Shown here: positions 12,229-23,474 of the stretch, piece after piece | How positions within the stretch are numbered: the stretch's first letter is position 1 | Layout: the number at the start of each line of letters is the position of its first letter | Assembly (NCBI RefSeq): GCF_040954835.1 | Contig: NC_090698.1 | Span: 4,586,501-4,650,500 of the forward strand | DNA: 64,000 nucleotides | Source: Lepisosteus oculatus | Taxonomy: Eukaryota > Chordata > Actinopteri > Semionotiformes > Lepisosteidae | Direction: 5' to 3' | Program-made: the position numbers and the translations under genes | Notes under the pieces: generated by a model | Seen by the model: the letters and a program-made list of their open reading frames with translations, nothing else | Told to the model about the DNA's origin: nothing | Database searches by the model: none

Positions 12229-15099
12229 CACTTCGGGTTTTCTTGCATTTATTCTATTATTTATTCGATTTGGCTTGAAGTCCAAAGCAAGATCGATTTG
12301 TACAAATCGATACAGCGGGAAATCTTACTAAAACAATTTCAGTGACACTCAAAGGTTCAACGGCAGCACGCTCACCTGAGCCTAGAACAACCTGGCTGTC
12401 CCAGGTCCAGAACCCTAGCCTACATGCATGACGTGTGCCCCGTGTGTAGGAGCTGCTCTGACCAGACCAGCAGAAGGTGCAGACAGCACCTTGCAAGACA
12501 CCATGTTCAAAAAGTAACGAATCAAAGATCATTCAAATCCAGGATCGTAGTAACACAGAAGCACAGAAATCACATCTCCCTCCCCATTCAACCACAGCAT
12601 TTCACACGATGCAAAAAAAACGTTATTAAAAATGAAACTTGCCCTTGTTTGCACAGGCGCCTTACAAAGCAGACAAACTGTACATTAGCCACTTAAGAGT
12701 AATATAGAAATTGAACGCTGGCCTGCATTGAACACAAGGAATAGTACACATGCCCAGAGTCTTCTATATGTGACCAGACACAGAGGTAAAGGCATGAAAT
12801 TTAGCTACAGTTTGTATTCCGAACTCCCTTCTAAAAAAGGCTGGATTAGCACTGTTCTGTGGTTCTGTGCACATAATCTGGCAGCTGCTTTATGAATATA
12901 GACCGATGATGATCCCTGGTATTTGCATTATATAAATGAGCAGGAGAGCACACAGTGGGAGCGCACATCTCAGTGGTCCTGTCTGATACTGCACCCCACT
13001 GACCAGTACACCCATTCATGCCTCATGGCCGATGGTCATCCCCCAGTGGGTCTACATCACCCAAGGGTCCCTGCATGTCTATGTTGTTGTAGGACAGAAA
13101 TCAAAACTGCTCGTGAAGTAACGTAGCACATAAGCACTGGGCAGACCCACCAGAGCTCTCAGCATTTTAAGAAATGACATTAACAAAACTAAAAAAAAGT
13201 TGCTACATGATAAGTCTGTGTGCTCCCCTCCAGTGCAGAAAAAAGAAACAGGGGTAGCGTTGCTTCCCTTGAGCTTTCTATTAGTATGCTGTTCAGACTG
13301 TAACAGTGATGCAAAACCCAGGCAAAAATGAACTGTTAAGCATAATTAAGATGGATTATGTGTAATAAGAATGTAATCTTTTTAACAAAGCGGTACTCTT
13401 TATCTCCCTCTTCACAGGAAAAGATCAGTTTCAAATAACCATAAAAAATTAACAAGAAGTATAAAAATAGATTATTTTAATGCAAAACACACTCCAGTGC
13501 CGCTTTAAAAGTCATGTTTAAAAAAGGGTATTTAAACGTCACAGGTTCTCTCTGAAGAAGAACACCTTTAGGGACTTGTGCCATCCTGTGAATGGTTACC
13601 AGTCAATGGTCTGCACCTGAAGCTCTCCTGCAGACTTGTTCACATAAAAGTAATTAACTACTGGCAAAGTTTAGAACACAGAGAGCAGACTGATTTTTTC
13701 CCCCTTCTCCCATTATTAATTGTAAACTATTTCTGAAGATTTACTATCGGAACAGACTGATCTCGGAAGGACACATCATCGTTTAGGGGGCTCTCTCCGG
13801 CCTCTCTCTCACCTCTGTGAAACCCTGTTCCGACGCGAAGCCCAGCCAGAAAGTGAAATGAGTTTGAAGGGTCTCAGCTTCGCCCCCTGGTGGCCCTCTG
13901 TCCACTCCGCAACATCTCCATTCATTGATTTCGTCGGTTGGGAATGAGGGTCAAGAGTGAAGAGTATAATAATTTGACCCGAGATTCCGGACTCCAACTC
14001 AGACTGAACGCCATTAACCTTCCGTGGCCCAGAATCACCTATCGGATTCTACGCACAGAATGCGTACACCCTCGCTCACACACGTGTGTTATACTGTATG
14101 TGCACACACACACACAAAGTGCATTTATATGGAGTGGTGCGGTGTTATGGAGTGCGATTTCTGAATGCCACCATCAAAAACAATCTACAGATCGCGGGCG
14201 GGCATGCATGCATTTGGTAAAGATTACGTGGAGTAATTCAATGCAGTTTGTGTACTGAAGCAATTCGCTGAGATGCCCAGCACAGCTGCAATTCATTCTT
14301 AACCGTCAAATTCTCAAGCAGCTTCGGGTTTTTTTTTTACAGTATGCTGTCATAATAACAACAATCCCTCCATATTGTCCACTCGTTTCCTGAGCAGCAG
14401 CCTATATTTGTCTTATTCCCCTCCCCTTTTACTATAGACTCCACTTGTCTGTGGGCGACTACGTTTCTATTAAAGTATACCATGCCGCAGACTGTAGTCT
14501 TGCACGGGTAACACCAAGCGAAGCTCTATATCGAGAGCACCACACACACACACAAAAGATACAGCACTCATCATGTATCCAAATGCTTTATGCTGTGTAC
14601 CGGGTCTTAATGTTAGCCTGTATGTTAAGCTCCTGTCTCTCAAGTCTCGCCATTGTCGCCATTAGAATGCCAGTTCGGTGGCCTCGTTTCACCCTTATTT
14701 TTTTGTGATACACGATGGCACAGTCATTATATAACGACAGCAGGAGCGAAGAAGACGGGATTCGTTGTTGTTTTTTTCCCCGTTTGTCTTCTGCACCAAC
14801 AACCCTCCTCGCTGGTGTCCGAGAAGACTATTAACACGGTTTCGGAGGCACGCGTAAAACCCCCCCACAAATATCGGATAATGCCATTTCAAAGCCAGCC
14901 AGCCCACAGCCGCTAATAATAATAATAAAATACAACAACGTGCGTTTGAGCAAAACTTTTGGACAATAGTTCCGTGACAAAATGTGCAGGAACGAGAGGA
15001 AATTCACCTTTCCCAACATTCATTTCTGGATATTTTCCTGTTCTTTAAATAAACATCAGTTATGTAATTGCACCCGATTAATCTTTTCAGCACAGCATC
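12229..15099. other. Sequence between the two MTA first exons
   Basis: No coding exon was recognised. It would be intron 1 of the distal-promoter transcript and upstream flank of the proximal promoter. It contains a strong CTCF-like motif at 13881-13893, CA-rich stretches near 14102-14116 and 14540-14556, and otherwise AT-rich unique-looking sequence. Confidence 0.6.
13879..13900 (-). promoter_or_regulatory. CTCF-like motif
   Basis: The plus strand carries CGCCCCCTGGTGG (13881-13893), the reverse complement of the CTCF core CCACCAGGGGGCG. The motif is therefore on the minus strand. It lies between the two MTA first exons. Confidence 0.55.
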
Positions 15100-15480
15100 A
15101 AGCAGCATTCCAGCCTGAGCGCAGCGGTGATGTATTATAATCCTGCTCACTGTTACACAAATGGCTCCGTCTGAGGAGATGAAAGAGAGGGGGGAAACGA
15201 CTCAATTTATTCGCTCTTATTTATTTTCCTGGCGCTCCGGTATAACGCCGGCGACTCGGCGGCGGTGTATCTGGGAATGTGCGAAGTAGATTTTATTTCC
15301 AATGGCCAAAGTTGGGACGCAAAATATCCTTTAAAAAAAAACATGTTAAACGGATCGCCCGTTTCGTACACCACACCCCTTTACAACCCCCGTGCAGTTT
15401 TGGAACCATCAAACTTACCTCCAACCCTGTACATGTTCGCTGCCATCTTCCACTCCTTAATGGAATAAAAATACGGTTGT
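15100..15480 (-). promoter_or_regulatory. Probable distal MTA promoter region
   Basis: Moderately CpG-rich sequence around the distal MTA first exon, notably 15225-15275. The minus-strand promoter would be expected immediately above 15446. The sequence just upstream (15450-15540) is AT-rich and lacks a strong CpG island, so this promoter looks weaker or more tissue-restricted than the 10-kb one. That is inference from composition only. Confidence 0.35.
15419..15446 (-). CDS. MTA-family gene, candidate coding exon 1 (distal copy)
   Basis: Second minus-strand copy of the MTA first exon. The ATG is at 15446-15444, again preceded by GTGGAAG, and encodes MAANMYRVG plus one base. It is followed directly by an ideal gtaagt donor (15418-15413) in phase 1, compatible with exon 2 at 243. 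Within the 28 coding bases it differs from the 10.15-kb copy at one synonymous site (GTT versus GTA for Val). Similarity ends just outside the exon and donor, so this is not a recent large duplication. Retention of frame, start context and donor argues that it is functional. It would imply an intron 1 of about 15.2 kb. Confidence 0.85.
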
Positions 15481-17934
15481 TGCTGTTGTTATTATTCTCT
15501 TACAAAAACCTCCGAGCTTGAAGACTCCGAACTTCGCTCCTGGCGATTCCGATGTCCAACAGTTCCTATCTTCACCTGCTACAATACGCCCCTCAGCTCG
15601 CTGCACAAAACACAGAACATGATTTTTTACGTTATTTTTTTTACGTGTGTCTCTCTGTCCTACTGTCTTCTTTTTTTTCCTCTCTCTCTGACGTCGGAAC
15701 CATAATCTTCGACAATCTTGAATACTTTAACCCTTTGCGGGCCCGTCCGCATTTACCAACACCCCTCGGCGACTTGCAAATTCTTCCGAAGGAGAATCAT
15801 TTGGCTGGAATAATGCGAGTCTTTGGACGAGAGTTTACGACATCAGAATGAGCTGGCCCAGACAATTTCTTAGTCGCACGGTCGTGTATGTATGTGTGTA
15901 GTCCTGTTTAACAACCTGTCACGTTTTATTTCTTTGAAAAGGAAAAAAAAAACTAAGGAACAAATACACGCAGGTATCGAAAGGCGTATTTAGCACTGGT
16001 TCTAGGAGTTTCATAAAAACAGCTCTCTGTGCGACTCAGCGTAGGCGATTATCAAAGTTGACCACGCTGAATGTGCAACATGGTTGAATCTTGCATTTAA
16101 TCTGCTCTGCCTCGTTTCTTTACATATTGTAATGTACTTTAACAGCACAATCCTTTACTCTGATACCAGTGTGCATAACTTTTCTTTAAACGGCGTATTT
16201 TGTAAACCGCGTTTACTGCGGTATTTCACAGTAAGCACTAAAAGGAAAACTGTACTGTCCCAGATGAGTTTTTTTTCGTATCTATATCTATGCATAACTT
16301 GCAAATGATGGATGAAAGCTGTTCCGCACGCCTGTAAATTCTCAAATCAGTGCTGCTGCTTTTAGAATGATCCATCACGGCACGTTCTCGCATCACGAAC
16401 GAGTCATTTTCCCAACTTACGGAGACAGTATGAGAAGACTGAAAAAAAAAAAACCTGTAAGCTTTGCTTTAGGTATCTGTGTCTATTTTAATGCAACAGT
16501 CCAAAGCATTAAAATACATTTTGAAGTGTGTTTTAGTGGCACAGTGTTGTTTCTTTTTTTTTAAAAGTCGCCCCTATTGTCTCCTGATTTGGTAAGGAGA
16601 GGCCAGAGGCACACAGACGACTTGAGAAATGTTTATCTACTGTAAGGCAAGTGGGTCGTGACCGTTAGAGGCGCACACGGGGTTAATTCGAGTCCCGCAA
16701 ATCGCTCTGACGTCCTTCAATAGGTGAGGTCAGAGCTGGAGACAACACATAAAACATTTTTAAGAGGAAAAAAAAAATCAAGATGTAAATATCCAGTTGT
16801 CACTTTACCACTGACATTTTCCGCCGTCATATTTCCTCCTCTGTCAAAATACTCCGGCGGCACAAAGTTAGCCGGAGTGCACGCTGACAAACATTAAAAT
16901 AAGAGAACAAAAGACATTTGAGATGTGTTACCAAAAGGGAGGTGGGGGGGGGGGAGCGTGGATGAATATGATTAAATTTAAGCGGCGGTTAACTGGTCCT
17001 TTTCTTCATTGGAAGTGGTGTGCTCCTGATCCGTCCGCGCCTATAAGGGAATAAAGTAGTACCATACTGGCACAGAGTCAATATCCATCCGGGTATCAAT
17101 AGAAGATAGCGAGCGAGAAGCCGATCCATTAAAATCTGCATGGTCCCTATTAGAGGGAGGAGCTAAAGACCCTCAGCAAGAAACACACACATACTCACAC
17201 ACATACACACACAATCACACTCTGCCAGGCACGGTTCATTAAAGTCACAGGGGCTTATTAAGAGAACAGACAGCTTGAAGCACTAGCAACTTGTTCATCC
17301 CTTTGTTTTAAGACATAACAGGACAGCTCTGCTCATTTAAAACAGGTTTGAAAAAAATGTGCAGTATTACCCTCTGGTACACCAGCAATCTGTGCTTTAA
17401 CAGTTCAAGAGGAACATATGAAATTGATGGAAGGTATATATCGTATATCTTACAAATTAGATCACAGTTCTTGGGTAGTATTTTTTCATGCCTTCAAATC
17501 ATAAAGACCATACTCTGTACTCTCCTACCTCATTTATCAACAGACAACAGACTGCTGGCATGCAGACTTGTAGGCTTCTATCAGTACCCCTGGTTAAAAC
17601 ACATGTCTTTGTAGAAAGCCTGAAAAAATAAGACACAGCTCTGGAAAGGGACCCTAGAGTAAGACTTGGACAAGTTCTGGTCTCGTCCACAGGCGAAGAG
17701 ATCTGGAAAAGATAACAATTTTAACTTGACAATTTTGATTTTACAATTCAGCACCTTGACATTAGCCCGAAGTGATGGAAACAGCTACTACACAGCACAG
17801 CTACAGTCAAACTGCTTTCCTTTCGGATTTATTCCCCTGCCTGTTTCCATCGCCTGCCCTGTCCAAATGGGTTCAGCAGAGCAACGCCGGACAGGCTAGA
17901 TTGCTTTACAGAGGGGGCATCGCCTGGCTCCTCA
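15480..17934. other. Intergenic sequence upstream of MTA
   Basis: AT-rich, with poly-A and poly-G runs (for example 16946-16957) and a CA-rich stretch at 17184-17218. No gene, RNA or clear mobile element was recognised. Confidence 0.55.
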
Positions 17935-18092
17935 AGGCTGGGGCGTGTTGTAGAATAGACTGTAAGAGTGCCTGGGGAAAACCATTGGAACACTGGCAAG
18001 AACACGCAAACTCCACACAGAAGGGCACCCCTGACTGGAATCAAACCCAGAAGCTTTGAGGCAGCAGTGCCATCTGTTACCGCCCCTGTGAA
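17935..18092 (-). repeat. tRNA-derived SINE fragment (V-SINE-like), antisense
   Basis: It contains 'aacacgcaaactccacacag' followed by aatcaaacccag and 'ggcagcagtgccatctgtta', the reverse complement of the tRNA head plus proximal body of the SINE at 11935-12228. The distal body is missing. Confidence 0.7.
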
Positions 18093-18799
18093 TTCCCCTC
18101 TCATCTTTCCATCCGTTCATGAAAGAGAAAGAGCAGCAAACTTGCTGATAGCGATGCCCGGACTGATCATTTTTTAACTTGTCTTTACACGGGCTAAACT
18201 ATCCAGTCAGCTGCACTTTCACCTTGGATAGGTACGATCATCGGCACTCCCTGGCCTGAACCATAACCTGCCAGTTTTTCTTAAAGCTCTGTTCAGATCC
18301 TTCCATCAAACCGCGATCTTGGGGATTAGTTAGATACAAGTAACCAACCAGCCCTGACCTCTTCTTATTTCTTACCTTGGAAAGTTTAAATACATCACTA
18401 TATCCATTCTGCTGACTTGGCTTCAATCTGATCAGATGGACTGCTCTAACCCAGTAGAGCTACCTTTATTGTTAGTTTTTGTTATCGCTGTCTTGAGCGG
18501 GTGGTCTTTGTCTTTTAAAATAGTAACTAGCTGTACCTACAGTAGCTCCTAGATCTCAGCTGGCTTTCGCTGTACACTGTTCTAATTTGACTCATTCCGG
18601 AGTGCTGTGACAGACAGGATACGTCCCCATGAAGTGTTGCTGTGTCAATCACACTGAGGTACTCTGTAGTTCACTGGAAAAGCTGTTGAATTGAAGTAAC
18701 TGGCTGGGATGATCCTGCTCAATGGTTTCATGTGGCACTCTTTCTTTTTGACTTGTTTTCTCCTCTGTACGTGAAAGCTCAGAGGCATTTATAGAGAGA

Positions 18800-18910
18800 A
18801 TTCTAGGAACAAGTACAGGTTTATTCCCTGCTGAAAAGAGAAGAAAGGAAACACAGTGTTTCAGCTGTGGAGCCTTCTTCAGGTGGGAGAAGGTGTGAGA
18901 AAAGAATTAT
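18800..18910 (-). mobile_element. Penelope-like element remnant with hammerhead-like core
   Basis: On the minus strand this reads ctgaagaaggctccacagct, then gaaacactgtgtttc, then a 'cagcagggaataaacctgta' tail. This arrangement is typical of the terminal repeats of Penelope-like retroelements in fish genomes, as I recall it. CTGAAGA (18882-18876) and GAAA (18862-18859) match the hammerhead ribozyme conserved strings. The GAAACAC/GTGTTTC palindrome could form stem III. Stem I is not convincing, so it is probably an inactive relic. Confidence 0.45.
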
Positions 18911-19019
18911 ATACACAGTAGGTGTTATCTCAAAGGACAGTCTTGGCAAGACTTTGTGATGTTATGAAGCCCAAGTCTGTCTTGAGGGCCGAGTGACCAC
19001 ACCTCTCTTAGTGTGACCC

Positions 19020-19292
19020 TAGGTGTGCTCTACACGCTGGAATAGCTAGTGCCTAACCAGCTAGTCTCACTCCTGCGGCCTTCGTGATCTGCAAGCACTT
19101 TCCTGGCGCTGGTAGACCAGTTTCCTGCCCCACCTCCCCAGTCCATCTGCTGTGAGGGGCGCAGATTCTCTGCCACACGCCAGCCAGGTGGGGGTTGCAC
19201 TGCCCTGGTGGGTGAAATGGGTTCCCTCCTGTAGGCAAAGTGCTTTAGGGACCCTCGGAGACGAAAAGTTCTATACAAATGCAATGAGGTCT
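19020..19292 (+). repeat. Unnamed SINE-like repeat with L2-type tail
   Basis: The end of this stretch reads 'gtaggcaaagtgctttaggg' followed by 'gttctatacaaatgcaatga', a form shared with many vertebrate SINE 3' ends. The 5' part has no clear tRNA or 5S head. No protein is recognised in it. Confidence 0.35.
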
Positions 19293-20744
19293 TATGATGT
19301 TTGAACTACAAGGCAGTGCCAAATGGAAGAGGTCAGGCACTTGAGCCGAGGCAGGAGTAAGGATTCCCTGATAACTCTGAAAGCTCAGAGGTGCCTGGCT
19401 GACAGTCCACACAAGCCTCTGTTGTGCAGTAAGACAAGGCTGTCCTGGTGGGCTCACACCAGCTCGGGGTCTGGGAAAGTTCAAGCTTCCTGTACTTTTG
19501 TCATGCAGCAGCACATTCTCTGCTGTGAAGGTTTGGACCGTGTAGTGGTGATAGGCTCTGCACCTTATAGTAATTTATTGAAGCATGGCTATTTATTGAA
19601 GTAGGGCTTGATCAGACCAACATGTTGTTTTGCAGTCAGACGTTTTGTTATTACAGAACAAAAACACGGAAAACGAAGGATCATACTGGTGTCGTTCCGT
19701 TACTAAAGTAACTGCTACTGGCTAAAATGCCAATCGCTTCCAGGAGTGAGAGAATGGTGATCTGTGGGTGCCTGGAGGTTCGACTGACGACTAGGCTGTG
19801 AATATCGGAGGCAGAGAGCTCTGTGAGGCGCAATCTCTCTTCCAGAACCATCAGGACACATCCCGCATCTGGCCTGACGCGCGGAACTGGCGAGCGCGGA
19901 TGACCAGGATTGAGCTTGGAAAGACTGGAGCTGTGAGACACTTTATATCAATTGATTGATCTGCTTTGTCAATAAGCGTAAATTCAGGACTCCCGCGATT
20001 CCTCCGGGCTTGACTCTTCCTTTCTGTTTTGTGTACGCTGCCAGTGACGCGTAATAAATTAAAGTACGCAGGCTCTGTGGACGGCTCTGATGCCGAATTT
20101 TGCCGACTTTCGAAAAGTCCTTGTATGTGCGAAGAATCTGCATCCTGCAGTGGTATTTGTGGGCGATTTGAATAAAATTACTTAGGCGCCATATTAGGGG
20201 CTCCCTACATACAGATTTCTCTCCCTCAAGCATTAGTAGAGATTTACCCAGACAGTGCGATCTCATGCTATCGAATGAATTCAGGAGTTGTCAGGGCTCG
20301 ACCTGTAACCCGGTGTTACAGCACCACCTCGCGACTGAAACTGCCACACAAACGAAGCTCTTCTCAAAGGGGCCTTTGGAAGACGCCGAAGGCCTGTTCT
20401 ATTTCTTTTATGAAAACCGCGGTTCAGATACCAATTGGAATGCAGTGCCCTTTCTTGTGAAAGAGTTCATAGACATTCCTCATTCGCTGCCGACACAGAC
20501 TTAAAATGGAGCTAGCGCTCAAGAGGTATTCAGCAGCATTGTCTGTCCCTGCTTTCACAGGAGAGCAATCACATTGCTGACGACACGCACATTATATCGG
20601 GATACAATTCAGAAAGGGAGCGACGTGTTCATGTTTAACAAACTGTCTCCTTAACAGGCTTGGTATCAAACTACCTCCAAGGATAAGCTTTGAAGTCAGA
20701 TGTAAAAAAAAACAACTTGCTGGAGCACTGGCCGATTTTTGCTA
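19293..20744. other. Intergenic sequence, nothing recognised
   Basis: Mixed-composition DNA. Several frames of 60-107 codons are present on both strands, but none shows a recognisable domain or splice-site arrangement. Confidence 0.5.
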
Positions 20745-20975
20745 ACGCTGGTGCTGGAAGAGGTATTAGTGGGGCTTGTAGGGGGCGCTCACCGTGTCTG
20801 TGATGGTCCCAATTCCCCAATATAGTGACTGTGACACTATTGTGTAAAAAAGCGCCATCCTTCAGATGAGATGCAAAACCAGGATCCTGCCCTCTTTGTG
20901 TCATTAAAAATCCCAAGGCATTTCTCAAAAAGAGAAGGGGTGCTACCCCAGTGTACTGGCCAAATTTCCCATTTT
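20745..20975 (+). repeat. 5S-derived SINE, central fragment
   Basis: It matches the middle of the 2024-2573 element: 'ggtgctggaagaggtattag', the aaagcgccatccttcaga region, and 'tctcaaaaagagaaggggtg'. The 5S head and 3' tail are missing. Confidence 0.8.
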
Positions 20976-22718
20976 AGAAATTTTGGGGCGACCGGTGACC
21001 ATTTTATTGGTCAGTTTGGAACCCAGAGATGGAGGTGGGCTCACTTCCTTCGTTTCGTTATAACACACCAAGGGCACGTTATAAACCTGGAGCAGAAACT
21101 GAGGCGAAGGTGGAAAGTTTAGGGCTCCTGGAATCTGACACCCAGCTCAGAGAGCAGGACATCACAGGAATCCAGTGCTCTGGGGTTCAGTGGGAGTAAA
21201 TTGGAAAGACTTGGAGGTTATAGGTTCCAGTCCTGGTTGAGGGGGGTGGTTTATTTTCAGTTCACACTGATACGTGAAGAGAGTGCAAGGGTGGGTGGGT
21301 CTTTGCCCTTACCACTGGGAGGTTCCAGGTGGACACGGAGATCAGCTGGAAACAGGACGGTCAGTCCTGGGACAGGATGGGAACAAGGAGACTAAGGAAA
21401 CAGGAGTGACCAGCGAGTAGGTATCATGAGTTTACCTTCTATCAAAAAAGGTTGAAACCGCTGCATCCCAGAGGGGTGGAGATATCGTGGAGCGCAGCGT
21501 CTCGGTGTCACAACAGCAGACAGAAGGCACAGCGACCACACTGGAAAGAGGAGTAAGAAGCATCCTGGTGCAGGACAGGACCCACAGTCACAACAGCAAA
21601 ATCCGTTTCGTCTCTTTTTATTGTTTCATCACCCACTCACGGGTACAAATATAAATAAATGACATACTCGCAGGACACACATCAAAAGCATCCACATTGT
21701 GGAATTGTGAGAAGACTTACAAAACAGATATTAGCAAGAGTTCAAATGGATTGTAAAGCGCGGTACCAGAGCTCCGATTGCAATCCGAATTACAGAGGAC
21801 GTGCAGGGAAAACACCTTAAAGGTGTTTTGTGGCCTTAGAGGGCAGCAGAAGGACAAAACTGATTAACTGTTGGCTCCACTCTTCAGCAACCCTTACTGT
21901 AAATCTGCTGACACAAGTGGTGTACAGAGGCATCTGACAACTCTTCCCAATTACCAATACAATTGCCAATTACCAATACAACCATGCTGTAAAACAGGGA
22001 CCAGCCTAATACGCAACAGGATTGGCTAAAAGGAACACATCAGTAAAAACAGCTAAAGAGAAAGGCTCAATTCCACAAGACATAGTTCAGAGTAGCCCCT
22101 TTCTTTTTCAACCACTTATGCACGATGTGCATGAAGAGCTTCTCCGACGGCTGCTTTTCCGCAGGGTGGATGCCCTTGTAATGGGATTGCATTTCTTTAA
22201 TCGTGTCTTGGGAATGGCGTAAGGCACACGACCAGTCGGAAGTGCCAGTGACATTCTGAAATTCTAGCATTCTGAAACAAACTGGTGACCCATCTGACTG
22301 ATGTTCTTTCTTTATTTGGGGGGCGATGACCAACAAGTGAAATAAAAATTCTGACACCCTGATTTATTCTTATTGCCTGGCAATCAGAGGCCATATTAAG
22401 TTCTTTTGCGTTCAGACACATCAGAGTACGGACACTGTAGCAGGACCGCCTCAGGAATAAGGCTGCAACATGACAAGAGGGCCAGTTCTGGGGGTGGCGC
22501 AATGCTGCAGCTGAAAGCCGAGAAAGGCCTGTGTGATCAGGGCGTGTTTTTAATCGATCAGCCCTTCCTGTGTGGCTGGAATGATCGTTAGCAGCCCAAC
22601 ACTGCCCGCTGCGCCTGGGCCCCTCTCCCCCAGCAGAAAGGCTGGGGCTCGAACCTGGCTCCGGGCCTGCAGCCGGGAACGGAGCAGCGCCATCATTCCT
22701 CTCCGAAGCGGTTAGAGA
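20976..22718. other. Intergenic sequence downstream of YIF1B
   Basis: No gene was recognised. TTTATT strings at about 21616 and 22312 (AATAAA on the minus strand) are possible distal polyadenylation signals for YIF1B, but neither is well supported. Confidence 0.45.
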
Positions 22719-22888
22719 GAGAGAGCGCGGCCTACAGCCGCTGTAATCGCCGGAGAGAGCGCGGCCTACCGCCTCTGTAATCGCCGGAGAGAGGGCGGCC
22801 TACAGCCGCTGTAATCGCCGGAGAGAGGGCGGCCTACAGCCGCTGTAATCGCCGGAGAGAGGGCGGCCTACAGCCGCTGTAATCGCCG
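22719..22888 (+). repeat. 34-bp minisatellite, five units
   Basis: Five tandem units, each exactly 34 bp, with the pattern gagagagggcgg-cctacagccgctg-taatcgccg. The last three units are nearly identical; units one and two have a few substitutions (gcgcgg, cctctg). It is GC-rich with CpG in every unit. It lies about 0.6 kb beyond the YIF1B stop codon. Confidence 0.95.
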
Positions 22889-23474
22889 AACAGCGCACGT
22901 CCTCGCCCACCGTGACTCCACTACAACGAAGGGTTTTTGGTTTATGCCTCCACCGGCGGCTTGCCCTGAATTTTCACTTGTTCAAGTAAGGCGAACGGGA
23001 TAACGCACACAACACCGCCAATTCTGAGTCCGAGCTGGTGATTCGAGTTCACTAAGCGTTTGATTTTAGCAACGGGAGGGGGGAAACCTAATGAAAAGCG
23101 TGGGCAATGTGTTGTGGTGTATGGATGTGCGCCCCGCAATCCCTCCTCTCCCCTGCCTTTCCTGGAGAATACCCACTTATCAGCTGAAAGCGTATGCTAG
23201 CCTTCCTCTTCAAAAGAGCTGACCGAAAAATAACAACACATCAAAAATCTTCCCTACGGGAAGGATGCTCTCCCATGATCTGCGGTAAACATTCACATTC
23301 CGAAATAAAAAATACAAAACAGTCCGTTTGTGCTGAGCAGTGTGCCGGCGCCGCTAGAGATGGTTCTGCAGAATTCCAGGTTGAAGCCGTCCCCGGGTGA
23401 GATGATCAGGAAGTGAGGGGCGCGGCGGCAGCGGCGGGGGCCCCACGGCTTGCCCCCCCGAGCGCGCGGGCACC

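Noticed and set aside
10150-15446. Duplicate MTA exon as assembly artefact or retrocopy
   Set aside because: Flanks are unrelated, the donors differ, and a retrocopy would contain exon 2 sequence. Both copies retain intronic GT donors.
16650-16740. Possible tRNA-like sequence with 'ttcgagtcccgc'
   Set aside because: No acceptor or anticodon stem could be paired.
22590-22710. tRNA-like B-box string near 22650
   Set aside because: Only a short match ('ggctcgaacctgg'); no cloverleaf or terminator.
22719-22888. CRISPR-like array
   Set aside because: Units are directly tandem without unique spacers, in a eukaryotic genome. It is a minisatellite.
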